Shown here piece by piece: positions 26,384 to 36,000 of a DNA stretch of 64,000 nt. A model generated the notes under the pieces. It made no database searches. It had not been told where the DNA came from and saw only the letters and a list, made by a program, of their open reading frames with translations. The stretch covers positions 1-64,000 of the forward strand of contig NZ_JAIGQB010000006.1 in the NCBI RefSeq assembly GCF_021083185.1, read 5' to 3'. The translations under genes and the position numbers were made by a program. Every line of letters starts with the position of its first letter. Positions within the stretch are counted from its first letter, which is position 1. The DNA is from Nocardioides furvisabuli (GTDB taxonomy: Bacteria > Actinomycetota > Actinomycetes > Propionibacteriales > Nocardioidaceae).

Positions 26384-27091
26384 CTAGGGCGTGCCGTCCG
26401 AGGCGATCCCCAGGGAGTGCATGCGTTCGCGGAACTGGGGAGAGGGAGCGATGTCGAGCTCACGCTCGATCAGGTCGGTCGTCTGGGCGGCGTGCAGGGC
26501 CGCCTCCGCGCGGTTCCCGTCGGCTATGTGGGCCTCGATCAGGACCAGGTGCGCGGACTCACGCAGCGGCTCGATCTCCATCGCGGCGTACGCCGCCTCG
26601 ATGGCCCCGGTGATGTTGCCTGCCTGCACGCAGCTACGGCTCAACCCCTCGAGACATCGCATGCGCAGCTGGCGCGCCCGCTCGCGCTCGACCAGGAGCC
26701 AGTCCTCGTCCCAGCCGGGGAGGAGGTCGCGGCGGAGCACCAGGAGTGCCTCCAGGTCCCGCGCGGCCGTCGAGGCGGCCCACCGGTGTGGCCGCAGCAC
26801 CTGCCGGAGGTCCACGAGCACACGGCCTGAGAGGCCGACCGTCTCACGGTCGCCGTCGAGGGCTGACGGAGCCGCCTGCCTCACGCGCCACAGCGCCGTG
26901 CGTAGGTTGCCCTGCGCCGGACCGTGGTGGGTGAACGGCCAGAGCTGGGCCGCCACCTGGTGCCGCATGACCGGTGACTCGCCGATCGCGAGGTAGGCGA
27001 GCACCCGCTGGGCCTGGAAGGGCAGGTGGACGTCCCGCTGCCCGACCTGCAATCCGAACCCGCCGAGCAGCTGCAACGAGGTCTCAGCCAT
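26384..27091 (-). CDS. BTAD-domain (SARP-like) transcriptional regulator
   Basis: 235 aa. The N-terminal winged helix (LQLLGGFGLQVGQRDV, LPFQAQRVLAYLAI) is followed by the bacterial transcriptional activator TPR domain (residues ~95-225, GAIEAAYAAMEIEPLRESAH). There is no ATPase or sensor. ATG 27091 has GGAGG 5 bases upstream; the frame is open far upstream, but that part is not protein-like. It stands at the left edge of the accessory block and may regulate the divergent small gene or the operon at 27635, by position only. Confidence 0.85.
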   Translation of the reverse strand: MAETSLQLLGGFGLQVGQRDVHLPFQAQRVLAYLAIGESPVMRHQVAAQLWPFTHHGPAQGNLRTALWRVRQAAPSALDGDRETVGLSGRVLVDLRQVLRPHRWAASTAARDLEALLVLRRDLLPGWDEDWLLVERERARQLRMRCLEGLSRSCVQAGNITGAIEAAYAAMEIEPLRESAHLVLIEAHIADGNRAEAALHAAQTTDLIERELDIAPSPQFRERMHSLGIASDGTP

Positions 27092-27247
27092 CGCAGCCTC
27101 CATCGTCCAGCCCCTGCTCCCAACGCGCCTTCCATCGTCGTAGCGAACGAGCGTCAACGACCAGTCAACGCCGCGTCCTCGACGCCGAGCAAGATTCTGA
27201 GACGACGACTCCACGGGGAATGGACTCGAACCTACACGCGTCCTCCC

Positions 27248-27253
27248 TACGGT
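27248..27253 (+). promoter_or_regulatory. -10 element TACGGT for the 67-aa gene
   Basis: TACGGT, 6 bases, then ATG 27260: leaderless arrangement. Confidence 0.5.
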
Positions 27254-27259
27254 GCGGCG

Positions 27260-27463
27260 ATGGAAGCACACTGGTGGGTGACCCTGGTCAGGGCTTGGCC
27301 GCAGGACGACGACGGAACCGGAATCGTGATCCGCATGATCAGCTCGTCGCTCGGCGAGGCGAACGGAGCCCGCGAGATCGACGAGATCAGCTTCGTCTCC
27401 ATCGACGAGGCCGTCGACCGGCTCCGAGCCTGGCTCGTCACGGTGCAGCACGCGGGGGACTGA
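27260..27463 (+). CDS. Small protein of unknown function (67 aa)
   Basis: Compact soluble protein beginning MEAHWWVTLVRAWPQDDDG and ending AWLVTVQHAGD, with alternating strand-like and helical segments and no cysteine or membrane segment. It is supported by a leaderless promoter and actinobacterial codon use. It sits between the BTAD regulator (divergent) and the 27635 operon. No family is recognised. Confidence 0.6.
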   Translation: MEAHWWVTLVRAWPQDDDGTGIVIRMISSSLGEANGAREIDEISFVSIDEAVDRLRAWLVTVQHAGD

Positions 27464-27570
27464 GTCGTGCACTGCCCGCGTCGGGCCACGACCCGCTCGC
27501 CGAGGCGATGTTGACTCGCGCGCTACGACGAAGCGACGACAGGTCCCACGGTGCGGAGACGGGTCCGTCC

Positions 27571-27576
27571 TAGCGT
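27571..27576 (+). promoter_or_regulatory. Candidate -10 (TAGCGT) of the accessory operon
   Basis: TAGCGT lies 58 bases before the ATG at 27635 in the only long gap upstream of the operon. No good -35 is visible, so this is tentative. Confidence 0.35.
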
Positions 27577-27634
27577 GACAGGCCTGTTCCTCGGCGCCGG
27601 GCTGGCGTCGAGCTCGCGGTGAAGGAGCGCTCGG

Positions 27635-29911
27635 ATGCACCCCTCAGGAATCGACACCGTCGAGGAGCGCGGACTGCCCGACGGTGGCCCGCCCCGCGAG
27701 GGCGAGTCGCTCGCCGACCTCCACAGCCCCTTCGCGAACCAGCAGCTGTGGCTCGAAGCGCCGGGGGACGACGCCGTCCGGGAGTACCTGCCCGAGGTCG
27801 CCTCCCCCTTCACCGAGGCCCTGAGCTCCCACGGCGAGGCGTCGCTGGAGTCCGAGCTCATGGAGATGCTCCTCGGCGAGCTCGAGGACGAGGACTTCGT
27901 CGAGGGCCTGGAGGCCCTCGGCGTCGAGGCGGCCGGTCGGGCCATGACCGCCGGTCTGGTCTTCGACGGCGAGTCCGGGGTGCCCGTGATCGATGCGAGC
28001 GAGGCCGAGCGGTGGGTCGAGGAGGTCGGTGACCGGGCAGACCGGTTGCTGGCGGAGCTCGAGGACCGCTTCCGTGACCGACCCGTCGACGCCGTCAGCG
28101 ACGAGGAGCTCGACGCGGCCACGGAGGCCTGCGGCGTGGAGGGCTTCGCCGACCCGCTGGATGCCCAGGAGCTCTTCTTCGGGCGCCTGAAGAAGAAGCT
28201 GCGCAAGATCGCGGGGGCCGCGAAGAAGTTCGTCAAGAAGGGGATCAAGCTCGCCTCGACGTTCTCCCCGCTCGGCCTCATCTTCAAGCGGCTTCGCCCG
28301 ATCATCAAGCCGTTGCTCCGCAAGGTGCTGGCCAAGGCGATCGGCAAGCTCCCCCGGAGCCTGCGGGCGCCGGCCCGACAGCTGGCCCGTCGGTTCGGGC
28401 TGCAGGCCGAGCTGGGGACCGGTGAGCCGGAGAGCGAGGCCGACCTCTTCGCCGCCGAGTTCGACATGCAGGTCGCCGAAGCGATGTTGGCTCCCGACGA
28501 GGCCGCCGCGGAGGCCCTGGAGATGGAGCTGCTCGCCGAGGAGCGTGCGGATGAGGCCGAGGCCAACGTGGCCGAGCAGCTGGACCGGGCGCGCGACCGA
28601 CTGACCCGCGACCTGCTGGCGGCGGAACCCGGGACGACGCCGACCCAGGCGATGGAGCAGTTCGTCCCCATGGCGATCCTGCCCATCGTCAGGACGGGCA
28701 TCAAGCTGGTCGGCCGCCGTCGCGTCGTGAACTTCGTCGCCGGGCTGCTGGCGAAGCTGATCCGTCCCGTGGTCGGGTCCCAGCTGGCGAAGCCGCTGTC
28801 GGTGCAGATCGCCGACAAGGGACTGGGCCTGCTGCGGTTGGAGCACGAGGCGGAGTCGGGTCGCCTCGGCGCGGAGGCCGTGGTGGCCGCCGCCGAGGAC
28901 GTCCTCGGAGAGGTCTTCTCGATGCCCGAGGAGCTGCTGGAGAACGAGCTGCTGGTCGAGTCCGTGGTGCAGGAGGCCTTCCACCGGGCGGCGGCGCGTC
29001 ACTTCCCGGCCGAGATGCTCCGTGGAGACGTCCCCGCCGGCGGTTCGGGCGTCTGGGTCATGATGCCCCGCTCCACCAGCCCCGTGTACCGCTACCGCAA
29101 GTACAGCCAGCGGATCCCCGTCGTGCTGACCCGGGCGATGGCGCGCGAGGTCGTGCTCTCCGACGGCGAGACCCTCGAGGAGCGGCTCACGGACGACGGG
29201 GAGACCCGGTGGCCGGTCGACGTCGAGATGGAGGCGTACGAGCTGCTCCCGGGCGCCGACATCGGCCACCTGGTGCCGTTCGAGACCGACGGGCAGGACG
29301 GTTCTCGGCTCGAGGCCGCCGCCGAGTTCGACACCGTCGAGGAGGCGGGCGAGCTGCCGCTGCCCGCCGACATGGAGCGTTCGGCCCGGTTCCGCGGTCG
29401 GGGCAGGGGGAGGGGCCGCCAGCTGGTCCGGATCCGGGTGCGCGGCCGCGCGCTGCGCAAGCGTGCGCCGGCCTCGGTGCGGCTGGACCTCACCGGCACC
29501 CAGCCTTCCATCCGGCTCCACCTCTTCCTCGGCGAGCGCCGCGCCATGGCGATCGCGCAGAGCGTGGAGAAGCAGCAGCTCCGTGACGTGGTGGACGCCG
29601 TGCGCGCCGTGACCGGCCGACCCGTGCGCCGGGTGATCGCCCGGCGGCTCGGGGTCATGCTGAAGCGGCGCCAGATCGTGCGGGACACGGCCGCGGTCGC
29701 CGCGCTGACCGACCAGCTCTTCGACGGACTGCTGGCGACGCTGGCCAGCCAGCTCCCGACCCTCGGGAGCTCGCTGACCGCGTCGGCACGCGACCAGGCG
29801 GCAGGAATGACCGTCACCGCCGCGTTCCCCTTCGACTCCACCGATGCGATCGGCAAGGGTGCGCCGGGCCGGGTCACGCTCACGGTAGGACCGGGACGCC
29901 GCCGTGACTGA
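27635..29911 (+). CDS. 758-aa protein with cationic amphipathic segments, first gene of accessory operon
   Basis: No family is recognised. Residues 1-175 are very acidic and contain two SPF tripeptides (31-33 and 57-59). Residues 181-255 switch to a strongly basic amphipathic stretch beginning FFGRLKKKLRKIAGAAKKFV, followed by more Lys/Arg/Leu/Ile helices; 330-420 hold a second basic hydrophobic block (TGIKLVGRRRVVNFVAGLL). Around 560-640 there is an RGRGRGRG-type tract. These resemble membrane-active helices held by acidic partners. There is no signal peptide. AAGGAG precedes the ATG by 8 bases. The next gene overlaps by 8 bases. Confidence 0.75.
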   Translation: MHPSGIDTVEERGLPDGGPPREGESLADLHSPFANQQLWLEAPGDDAVREYLPEVASPFTEALSSHGEASLESELMEMLLGELEDEDFVEGLEALGVEAAGRAMTAGLVFDGESGVPVIDASEAERWVEEVGDRADRLLAELEDRFRDRPVDAVSDEELDAATEACGVEGFADPLDAQELFFGRLKKKLRKIAGAAKKFVKKGIKLASTFSPLGLIFKRLRPIIKPLLRKVLAKAIGKLPRSLRAPARQLARRFGLQAELGTGEPESEADLFAAEFDMQVAEAMLAPDEAAAEALEMELLAEERADEAEANVAEQLDRARDRLTRDLLAAEPGTTPTQAMEQFVPMAILPIVRTGIKLVGRRRVVNFVAGLLAKLIRPVVGSQLAKPLSVQIADKGLGLLRLEHEAESGRLGAEAVVAAAEDVLGEVFSMPEELLENELLVESVVQEAFHRAAARHFPAEMLRGDVPAGGSGVWVMMPRSTSPVYRYRKYSQRIPVVLTRAMAREVVLSDGETLEERLTDDGETRWPVDVEMEAYELLPGADIGHLVPFETDGQDGSRLEAAAEFDTVEEAGELPLPADMERSARFRGRGRGRGRQLVRIRVRGRALRKRAPASVRLDLTGTQPSIRLHLFLGERRAMAIAQSVEKQQLRDVVDAVRAVTGRPVRRVIARRLGVMLKRRQIVRDTAAVAALTDQLFDGLLATLASQLPTLGSSLTASARDQAAGMTVTAAFPFDSTDAIGKGAPGRVTLTVGPGRRRD

Positions 29912-31160
29912 CACCACGCAGCTCAGGGGCGAGGTGGCCCACTGGCGGCTCGCCGTGCGGGCCCTGGCCGACCTGGACACGGTTGCGGCCCCCGCCGCGT
30001 GGGAGGCCCTGGAGCACTACGTGGGGCGTCAGGTCCGCAGCAGCCTCACCGGCGTGATCACGTCGCTGGAGGGTGAGGCCGCCGCGCTCCAGGCCCGGGT
30101 CGACACCGGGCATCCGCCCGACGAGGTACGCCGGGGACTGCTGCGGCTCCGGTCCCGCTACCTGCGCGCCGAGACGCTGCTCGACTTCTACGGCGACGCC
30201 ATCAACAGCCGCACCAACCCGGCGCTCGGCGCGCTGCTGCGTGGCTACGACACGATCGCGGCCGACTCCATGGCGACCATCCTGTCGCCGCTGGGGATTC
30301 CCTCGCCACCGGTCCTCACCTACGTGGACAAGGGCCTCGGCGCCAGCATCCTGCGCGCGGGGATCCGCCTCTGGGACCAGTCCCACCCGTCCCCTGTGGC
30401 CGCCATCAAGCTCACCCGGCACAACTTGTCCTTCCCGACCGCGCTGCTGCACGAGACCGGGCACCAGGTGCTGGCCCTGACCGGGTACAACGACGAGCTC
30501 GCGGCCCGGCTCGGCGTTGCCCTCGCACCGCGGTCGACCGAGGTCGCACGGCTCTTCGCCTCGTGGGCGAGCGAGCTGGGGGCCGACGTCCACGCGGTGC
30601 ACCACGCAGGCTGGCCGCCGGCGTTCGCGCTCGCGAACGTCGTGGACGGCGACACCCGCTCGGTGCTGCGGATCCGCCCCGGAGACCCACACCCGCCGGC
30701 GCTGGTCCGCACCCTCTTCAACGTCGCGCTGGTCCGTGCCTGGTTCGGCGCCGGACCCTGGGACGACCTGGCGCACGCCTGGACGGAACGTCACGACCTG
30801 CGTCGCGCTGGAGCGCTCGGCGAGCTCACCGCAGAGTCGCTCGCCGCTCTCGACACGGTCGTGCAGGTCAGCTCGATGACGCCCATGCGGTGCTTCCGCG
30901 GCGCGAGCTTCGGCGACGTCCTCGACCCTCGCGGCGCCTCTCCCGAGCGGTTGCGCGAGCTCGAGCACCGTGCCGGGGACACGCTGCTGACCTCGGACTA
31001 CCTGAAGCGTCGCGAACCGGTCCGGGTGCTGGCGCTGCTCTCGGCGCGCGGGCTCGCCGACCCCGCCCGGGCGGAGACCCACCGCCGGGCGCTGACCGAC
31101 TGGGTCCAGGGCCTCGGGGGCTCGCCTGTCCCCCTCCCCGGCACCGGAGCAGCGGCATGA
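29904..31160 (+). CDS. HETGH zinc metalloprotease-like protein
   Basis: 418 aa. HETGH at residues 183-187 is a zinc-protease HExxH site; Glu224 in SELGAD is a plausible third ligand (gluzincin type). The rest is helical with no signal peptide or membrane segment. It overlaps the end of the 758-aa gene (29904-29911), so the two are coupled, with only a weak ribosome site. It could process its neighbours or act on an external target; neither can be told from the sequence. Confidence 0.7.
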   Translation: MTDTTQLRGEVAHWRLAVRALADLDTVAAPAAWEALEHYVGRQVRSSLTGVITSLEGEAAALQARVDTGHPPDEVRRGLLRLRSRYLRAETLLDFYGDAINSRTNPALGALLRGYDTIAADSMATILSPLGIPSPPVLTYVDKGLGASILRAGIRLWDQSHPSPVAAIKLTRHNLSFPTALLHETGHQVLALTGYNDELAARLGVALAPRSTEVARLFASWASELGADVHAVHHAGWPPAFALANVVDGDTRSVLRIRPGDPHPPALVRTLFNVALVRAWFGAGPWDDLAHAWTERHDLRRAGALGELTAESLAALDTVVQVSSMTPMRCFRGASFGDVLDPRGASPERLRELEHRAGDTLLTSDYLKRREPVRVLALLSARGLADPARAETHRRALTDWVQGLGGSPVPLPGTGAAA

Positions 31161-31242
31161 GACCCGGGCCGGTAGCGATCGCCGGCGGCCCTCGTGCCGC
31201 CACCGGCGTCCGGACACCCGCACCATCGACCGAGGAGCAGTC

Positions 31243-31761
31243 GTGAACACCAGCAGCTCGGGGAGCACCCCGCAGAGCGAGCAGCCGTCGACCCGGGACC
31301 AGCAAGCGCAGGTCGCCGAGCTCGTACGGGCCATGATCGAGGCCGTCCAGAGCGGCAGCCACGGTCCTCGACCTCCCTACGGACCAGACGGACCCGGCGC
31401 TGCCGCAGAGCTCACTCCCGAAGGTCGCGACTCGCTGTTCGGCTACGAGGTCCTCTCGGCCTGGATGGGACGGGCCGGGTCGGACCGCAACCCGTTCAGC
31501 AGCCGCCTGGCCGTCGTCGGCCGCGAGCCGAAGCAGAAGCTGACCGTGACACGGCCCGAGGACCTCGGCCGCGACCACACCGCGACGGTCGTCGCCACCG
31601 GAGGCAAGGAGGACGTGGTCCCGATCCGCGCCGGCAAGGCCACCCTCCAGACGATCGAGGACTCCGAGGACATCGCCTCGGTGGTGATCCGCGACCGGGA
31701 CGGACGTCCCGTCGCCCTGACCGGTCGCCTCGGCCGCGTGGCGTCGAACGCGCCGCAGTAG
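31243..31761 (+). CDS. Unknown protein (172 aa) of the accessory operon
   Basis: Hydrophilic N-terminal half (Ser/Gln/Pro-rich), then a possible beta domain (KQKLTVTRPEDLG, TATVVATGGKEDVVPI, ASVVIRDRDGRPVALTG). No cysteine, signal peptide or catalytic motif. GAGGAG stands 5 bases before GTG 31243. It is 83 bases after the metalloprotease and 12 before the next gene. Codon use matches its neighbours. No function can be proposed. Confidence 0.65.
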   Translation: MNTSSSGSTPQSEQPSTRDQQAQVAELVRAMIEAVQSGSHGPRPPYGPDGPGAAAELTPEGRDSLFGYEVLSAWMGRAGSDRNPFSSRLAVVGREPKQKLTVTRPEDLGRDHTATVVATGGKEDVVPIRAGKATLQTIEDSEDIASVVIRDRDGRPVALTGRLGRVASNAPQ

Positions 31762-31773
31762 AAGGAGAAGACG

Positions 31774-33036
31774 ATGTTCCTCAACCTCGCGCAGGCATTC
31801 GAGAGCACCGCGGGCAACCCGCAGGCCCGGTACTCGGTGTTCCTGGTGCATCCGTTGCAGCTGAGTCGATGGCTCGAGGAGGCGTGGACCTCGGCCTCGA
31901 ACATCCCGCCCGTCCTCCCGGGCGCGCAGAAGCCGTTCCTGGGCTCGGACACGATCGTGGAGGACCTCAACCTCCCGACCCAGCCGGGAGCGCCCCCGTT
32001 CCTGGCGGCGTCCGGCATCGGCAGCGACCCGGCGCTCGTCGACCAGTGGACCGACACCCTCGGACCGCAGAGCGTCGCGAGCTCGCCCGGCCTGATCTGG
32101 CACCACCTCATGTACGCCTACCTCGTCGAGTCGACCGGCGTCTTCGAGGTGGTGAGCGAGCTGCTCCGGCGCCTGGTGAACGGCGAGGGGCTCGGGCAGC
32201 TGACCCCTGAGGGCACGAAGTGGGTCCGCTCCACCGAGGAGCTGTTCTACCGTGACCCGCCGCTCTACTCCATCGGCGGTGTGGTCAGCGAGCTGCGGCC
32301 CTACCAGCGCATCAACCGGCGGCAGGCGTACTGGCGGCTCTTCGGCTTCGACCTGCCGCACCCGATCCCGAGCGGTGCACGGGGGTCGGCCGAGGCTGCC
32401 GCCTGGAAACGTGGCGCGGGAATGACGGCCAACAGCGACTTCCGCAGCAAGTGGACCGAGCTGCTGCGCCAGGTCTGGATGGGACTCGAGAACCGCGCCA
32501 ACGCCTCGGGCGCGAACCCCACCGACCCCTCGTACGTCGCCCTGCTCTGCGAGGCGCTGCAGGACATGATGAACAACCGGCGTCGGGGTGGCCTGATGGC
32601 GCGGGAGGAGTTCGCGTACGTGACGGCGCTGAGCTGGTTCGACCTGACGCTGGAGGCCAACACGCCGATCGTCGTGGACCTGAAGGCCGAGGGAAGCTCA
32701 CCCGACGAGCGACTCTCGCGGCTGGCCGAGCGGGTCGGGATGAAACCGGCTGCTCGCACCCGGGAGCTGCTCCTGCTGGCCCAGCCGGCCTCGGCGCTGC
32801 TGCGGGCCATCGAGGTCGGTCTGTTCAGCACGTCCGCCCAGGCGGAGACCCTGTTCACCGGCAACACGTCGCTCACCAACGACATGAACCGGCTCATCAA
32901 CCTGTGGCAGTCGGCCACCGGCGACCGCGTGAAGGAGCGCCCCGCCGCGACGCGAGCCGCGACGGTTCCGAGCCAGCCGCTGCGCATCCCGAAGCCCGCC
33001 GAGTCGGAGCCGGCGAGCAACGGCGTCCCCAGGTGA
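31774..33036 (+). CDS. Unknown protein (420 aa) of the accessory operon
   Basis: Mostly helical soluble protein starting MFLNLAQAFEST, with many Trp and Leu residues (LSRWLEEAW, LLRQVWMGLENRA, ALSWFDLTLEA) and a Pro/Ala-rich tail. No known motif, signal or membrane segment. AAGGAG precedes the ATG, and the next gene begins 10 bases after its stop. It might be a structural or chaperone component, but there is no direct evidence. Confidence 0.65.
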   Translation: MFLNLAQAFESTAGNPQARYSVFLVHPLQLSRWLEEAWTSASNIPPVLPGAQKPFLGSDTIVEDLNLPTQPGAPPFLAASGIGSDPALVDQWTDTLGPQSVASSPGLIWHHLMYAYLVESTGVFEVVSELLRRLVNGEGLGQLTPEGTKWVRSTEELFYRDPPLYSIGGVVSELRPYQRINRRQAYWRLFGFDLPHPIPSGARGSAEAAAWKRGAGMTANSDFRSKWTELLRQVWMGLENRANASGANPTDPSYVALLCEALQDMMNNRRRGGLMAREEFAYVTALSWFDLTLEANTPIVVDLKAEGSSPDERLSRLAERVGMKPAARTRELLLLAQPASALLRAIEVGLFSTSAQAETLFTGNTSLTNDMNRLINLWQSATGDRVKERPAATRAATVPSQPLRIPKPAESEPASNGVPR

Positions 33037-33045
33037 GGAGTCGTC

Positions 33046-36000
33046 GTGAGCGGACTGGACCTCGGAGCCGAGCTGCGATCACCGTTCGCCCACGTGCCGG
33101 ACCCCCGCGGCGAGCTCGACGAGCTCGACGAGCTCGGCGAGCTCGGCGAGCTCGGCGAGCTCGGCGAGCTCGACGAGCGGTGGCCGCCGCTGGAGGGTGA
33201 AGAGCCAGCGCAGGGACGGCCCCGGAACCACGGGGTGCCGTTCGCGCCCGACCCTCCGGCGGACGCGTTCTTCCCTGTGCGCAGCACCGACCCTCGCGGT
33301 GCCGAGGTGAGCTACGTCAGCGAGGACGGCCGTGGGGTCGGCAACGCGTCCCGTCGGTTCGGCGCCGGGCGCAGCGACGGCGCTCGGCGCCACGCTGCGA
33401 TCGATCTCTATGCCAGGCGCGACGACGAGGTCGTGGCGTGCGAGGACGGGCGGATCGTCGCCTTCTTCGGGTTCTGCTGTGGCGCGACCAAGACGTCGTG
33501 GGCGCTGCTGGTCGAGCACCGGGACGTCGTCATCAACTACGGGGAGGTGGACCCGCGATCACTGGATCGGCTCGGGCTCCGCAAGGGCGACTCCGTGCGT
33601 GCCGGGCAGACCATCGCCTACATCGGCGTCAACCCGGGTGGCTCGAGCATGCTGCACTTCGAGACCTATGCGCCGGGCACCGGGCGCAGCCTCCGGTGGC
33701 CGGCGGCTTCCGCTGCACCGAGCGGCCTGCTGGACCCGACCCGCTACCTGCTCGCGCTCGCGCCGAGGTTCTCACCGGGCGCGACGTCACCAGCGCCGGC
33801 GACCGCGGGGTCTCCGGCCGCCCGACCCGAGCTCCGCAAGGGCAGTCGCGGGGAGGCCGTGCGGCGGCTCCAGCGGGCCCTGACCGCGGCCGGCTTCGCC
33901 ACCGACGTCGACGGTGACTTCGGACCTCGCACGCTGACCGCGGTCCGCGCCTTCCAGGCCTCGCGCGCCCTGGTGGTGGACGGCATCGTGGGGTCGAGGA
34001 CCTGGCATGCCCTGGACGCCGCGACCTCGGGCTCCGGCGGGTCCACCGGCTCCGCCCCCTCCTCGGCGGGCACCCCGCCGTCCGGCCCGTCCGCGGCCGG
34101 AGGCACACCCCCGGCCACGGGCCTCGCGGTGCTCCGGGCGGATGCTCCCGGCCGCGCGCCGCTCCGCTACCAGTTCACGCCCGAGGACCTGATGTGGTCC
34201 GCCAAGCTGCTCGTGCACGAGGCCGGTGGACGCGACGACGTGGAGAACCAGGCGGTCCTCTGGGCGATGTTCAACCGGTACGCCCTGTTCACGCACACGG
34301 TCTACTCGACGTTCACGGACTTCATCCGCGCCTACTCGACCACCCTCCAACCCGTGCTGCGGAACCCCCGGGCAGCTGCCCGCCACGCCCACAAGGGCGA
34401 CGCCGTCTACTGGAGGGCCGGTGGCAACTATCCCGGCACCACGATCCCGCGCGGGCAGCTGGTGCGCCACCGGACGATCCAGGCGGCCCCGTGGGAGGAG
34501 GTCAAGACCTCTGCCCGGGACCTCGCCACCCGAGCCCTGCGCGGCGAGGTCCCCAACCCGGGGATCGGCCTGGCGAGCGAGTTCGCCAGCACCTGGGTCT
34601 TCTACGTGCAGCGACACAAGCGGCAACCCACCAGGGAGCAGTGGGAGGCCTACACCCGGGAGCTGGCGAGGCGGCGGTCGCTGGTCTGGGTGCCGTTGCC
34701 CGAGGTGGAGCCCCGGCGCAACGTGTTCTTCGTGTCGCAGCGGGTGAGCTCCCTGCCCCGGGACTCCGTCACGATCGTGCCGGCCACCTCGCAGGGCGAG
34801 CTCGAGGAGGGCGAGGCGCACACGCTCGCGGACGAGCTGGAGGACGAGGACGACTGGTTCGCCCGGCTCGACGTGGGCGAGGAGCCGACCGCTTGGCCCG
34901 ACGACGCGGACGTGCCGATGCCGGCCGCCGACCAGCCGGCCGCCGACCTGCTGTCCGCCGACGTCGGCCCGCTGCTGGAGACCATCGACGGGCCGGGCTT
35001 CCAGATGGAGGAGTCCGAGGCGAGCACGTGCGCTGCGGCGGCCGAGCCCGACCCCACCGGTGCTGGGGCGCATCCGCTGCTGAAGCGCTGGGGTGGCTCC
35101 GCGCACAGCAACCGCCCTGCCGTCGGCTTCGCCCAGCAGCACCTGAACGAGTGGCTCGCGCGGCACGCCGCCGGGACGGCGCGCTGCGTGTCGACCGCCG
35201 GCGCGGGCGCGTACGTGGACGCCAGGCTGGCCGAGCTGCGCGGCATGGGGCAGCTGCCCCTGGACGTCGACTGCCGGTTCGCCGCTGCCAGCGAGGCCGC
35301 GACCCGCGCGTTCCAGGCGTGCCACGGGCTCGCGCGTGACGGCAGGATAGGTCCGTCGACCTGGCCCCGGCTGCTCGCCTACGCCCCGTCGTCCGGGCGC
35401 CCGACCCCGCCTCCGGGTCCCTCGGCCAGTGCGGGCCTGGCGGCTCTCGAAGCGCGCTACCTGCCGCCGGCCGGCGGCACCGACGTCGCGCCGATCAGTC
35501 GTCGCGCCACGGTCCGGCCGATCGTCGACGGCCGCGACTACTTCGCGCAGATCCAGGCCCAGGCCGCGGCGCTCGGGGCCGGCGACTCCTGGTTCCTCAC
35601 GGGGTGGTGGTTCACCCCCGGGTTCTCCTTCGGCAGCGGCACGACCATCCAGGACCTGCTGCTGGACGCGGTGACCGCCGGGGTCGACGTACGCGTCATC
35701 CTGTGGGCCAACCGCCAGGTCCTCGACAACCCTGGCCTCGCGGGCGCTCTGGGCGCCGGCCCGTACGCGCGGGTGGTGATTCAGAACGTCCGGGGCGCCG
35801 AGGCGCTCCGGACGGCCTCGCGCGGCGGTAGGACGCCACTGGCAGACCGGGTCCTGATCGACTGGTCCGGCAACGGCGCCTCCTCCCACCACATGAAGCT
35901 CAACTACTTCTCCCACCAGGGCACGGACGTCGCCTTCGTGGGCGGCATCGACTACGTGCAGAACCGCCTGGACGCCCCCGAGCACCGGCCGCCGAGCTCG

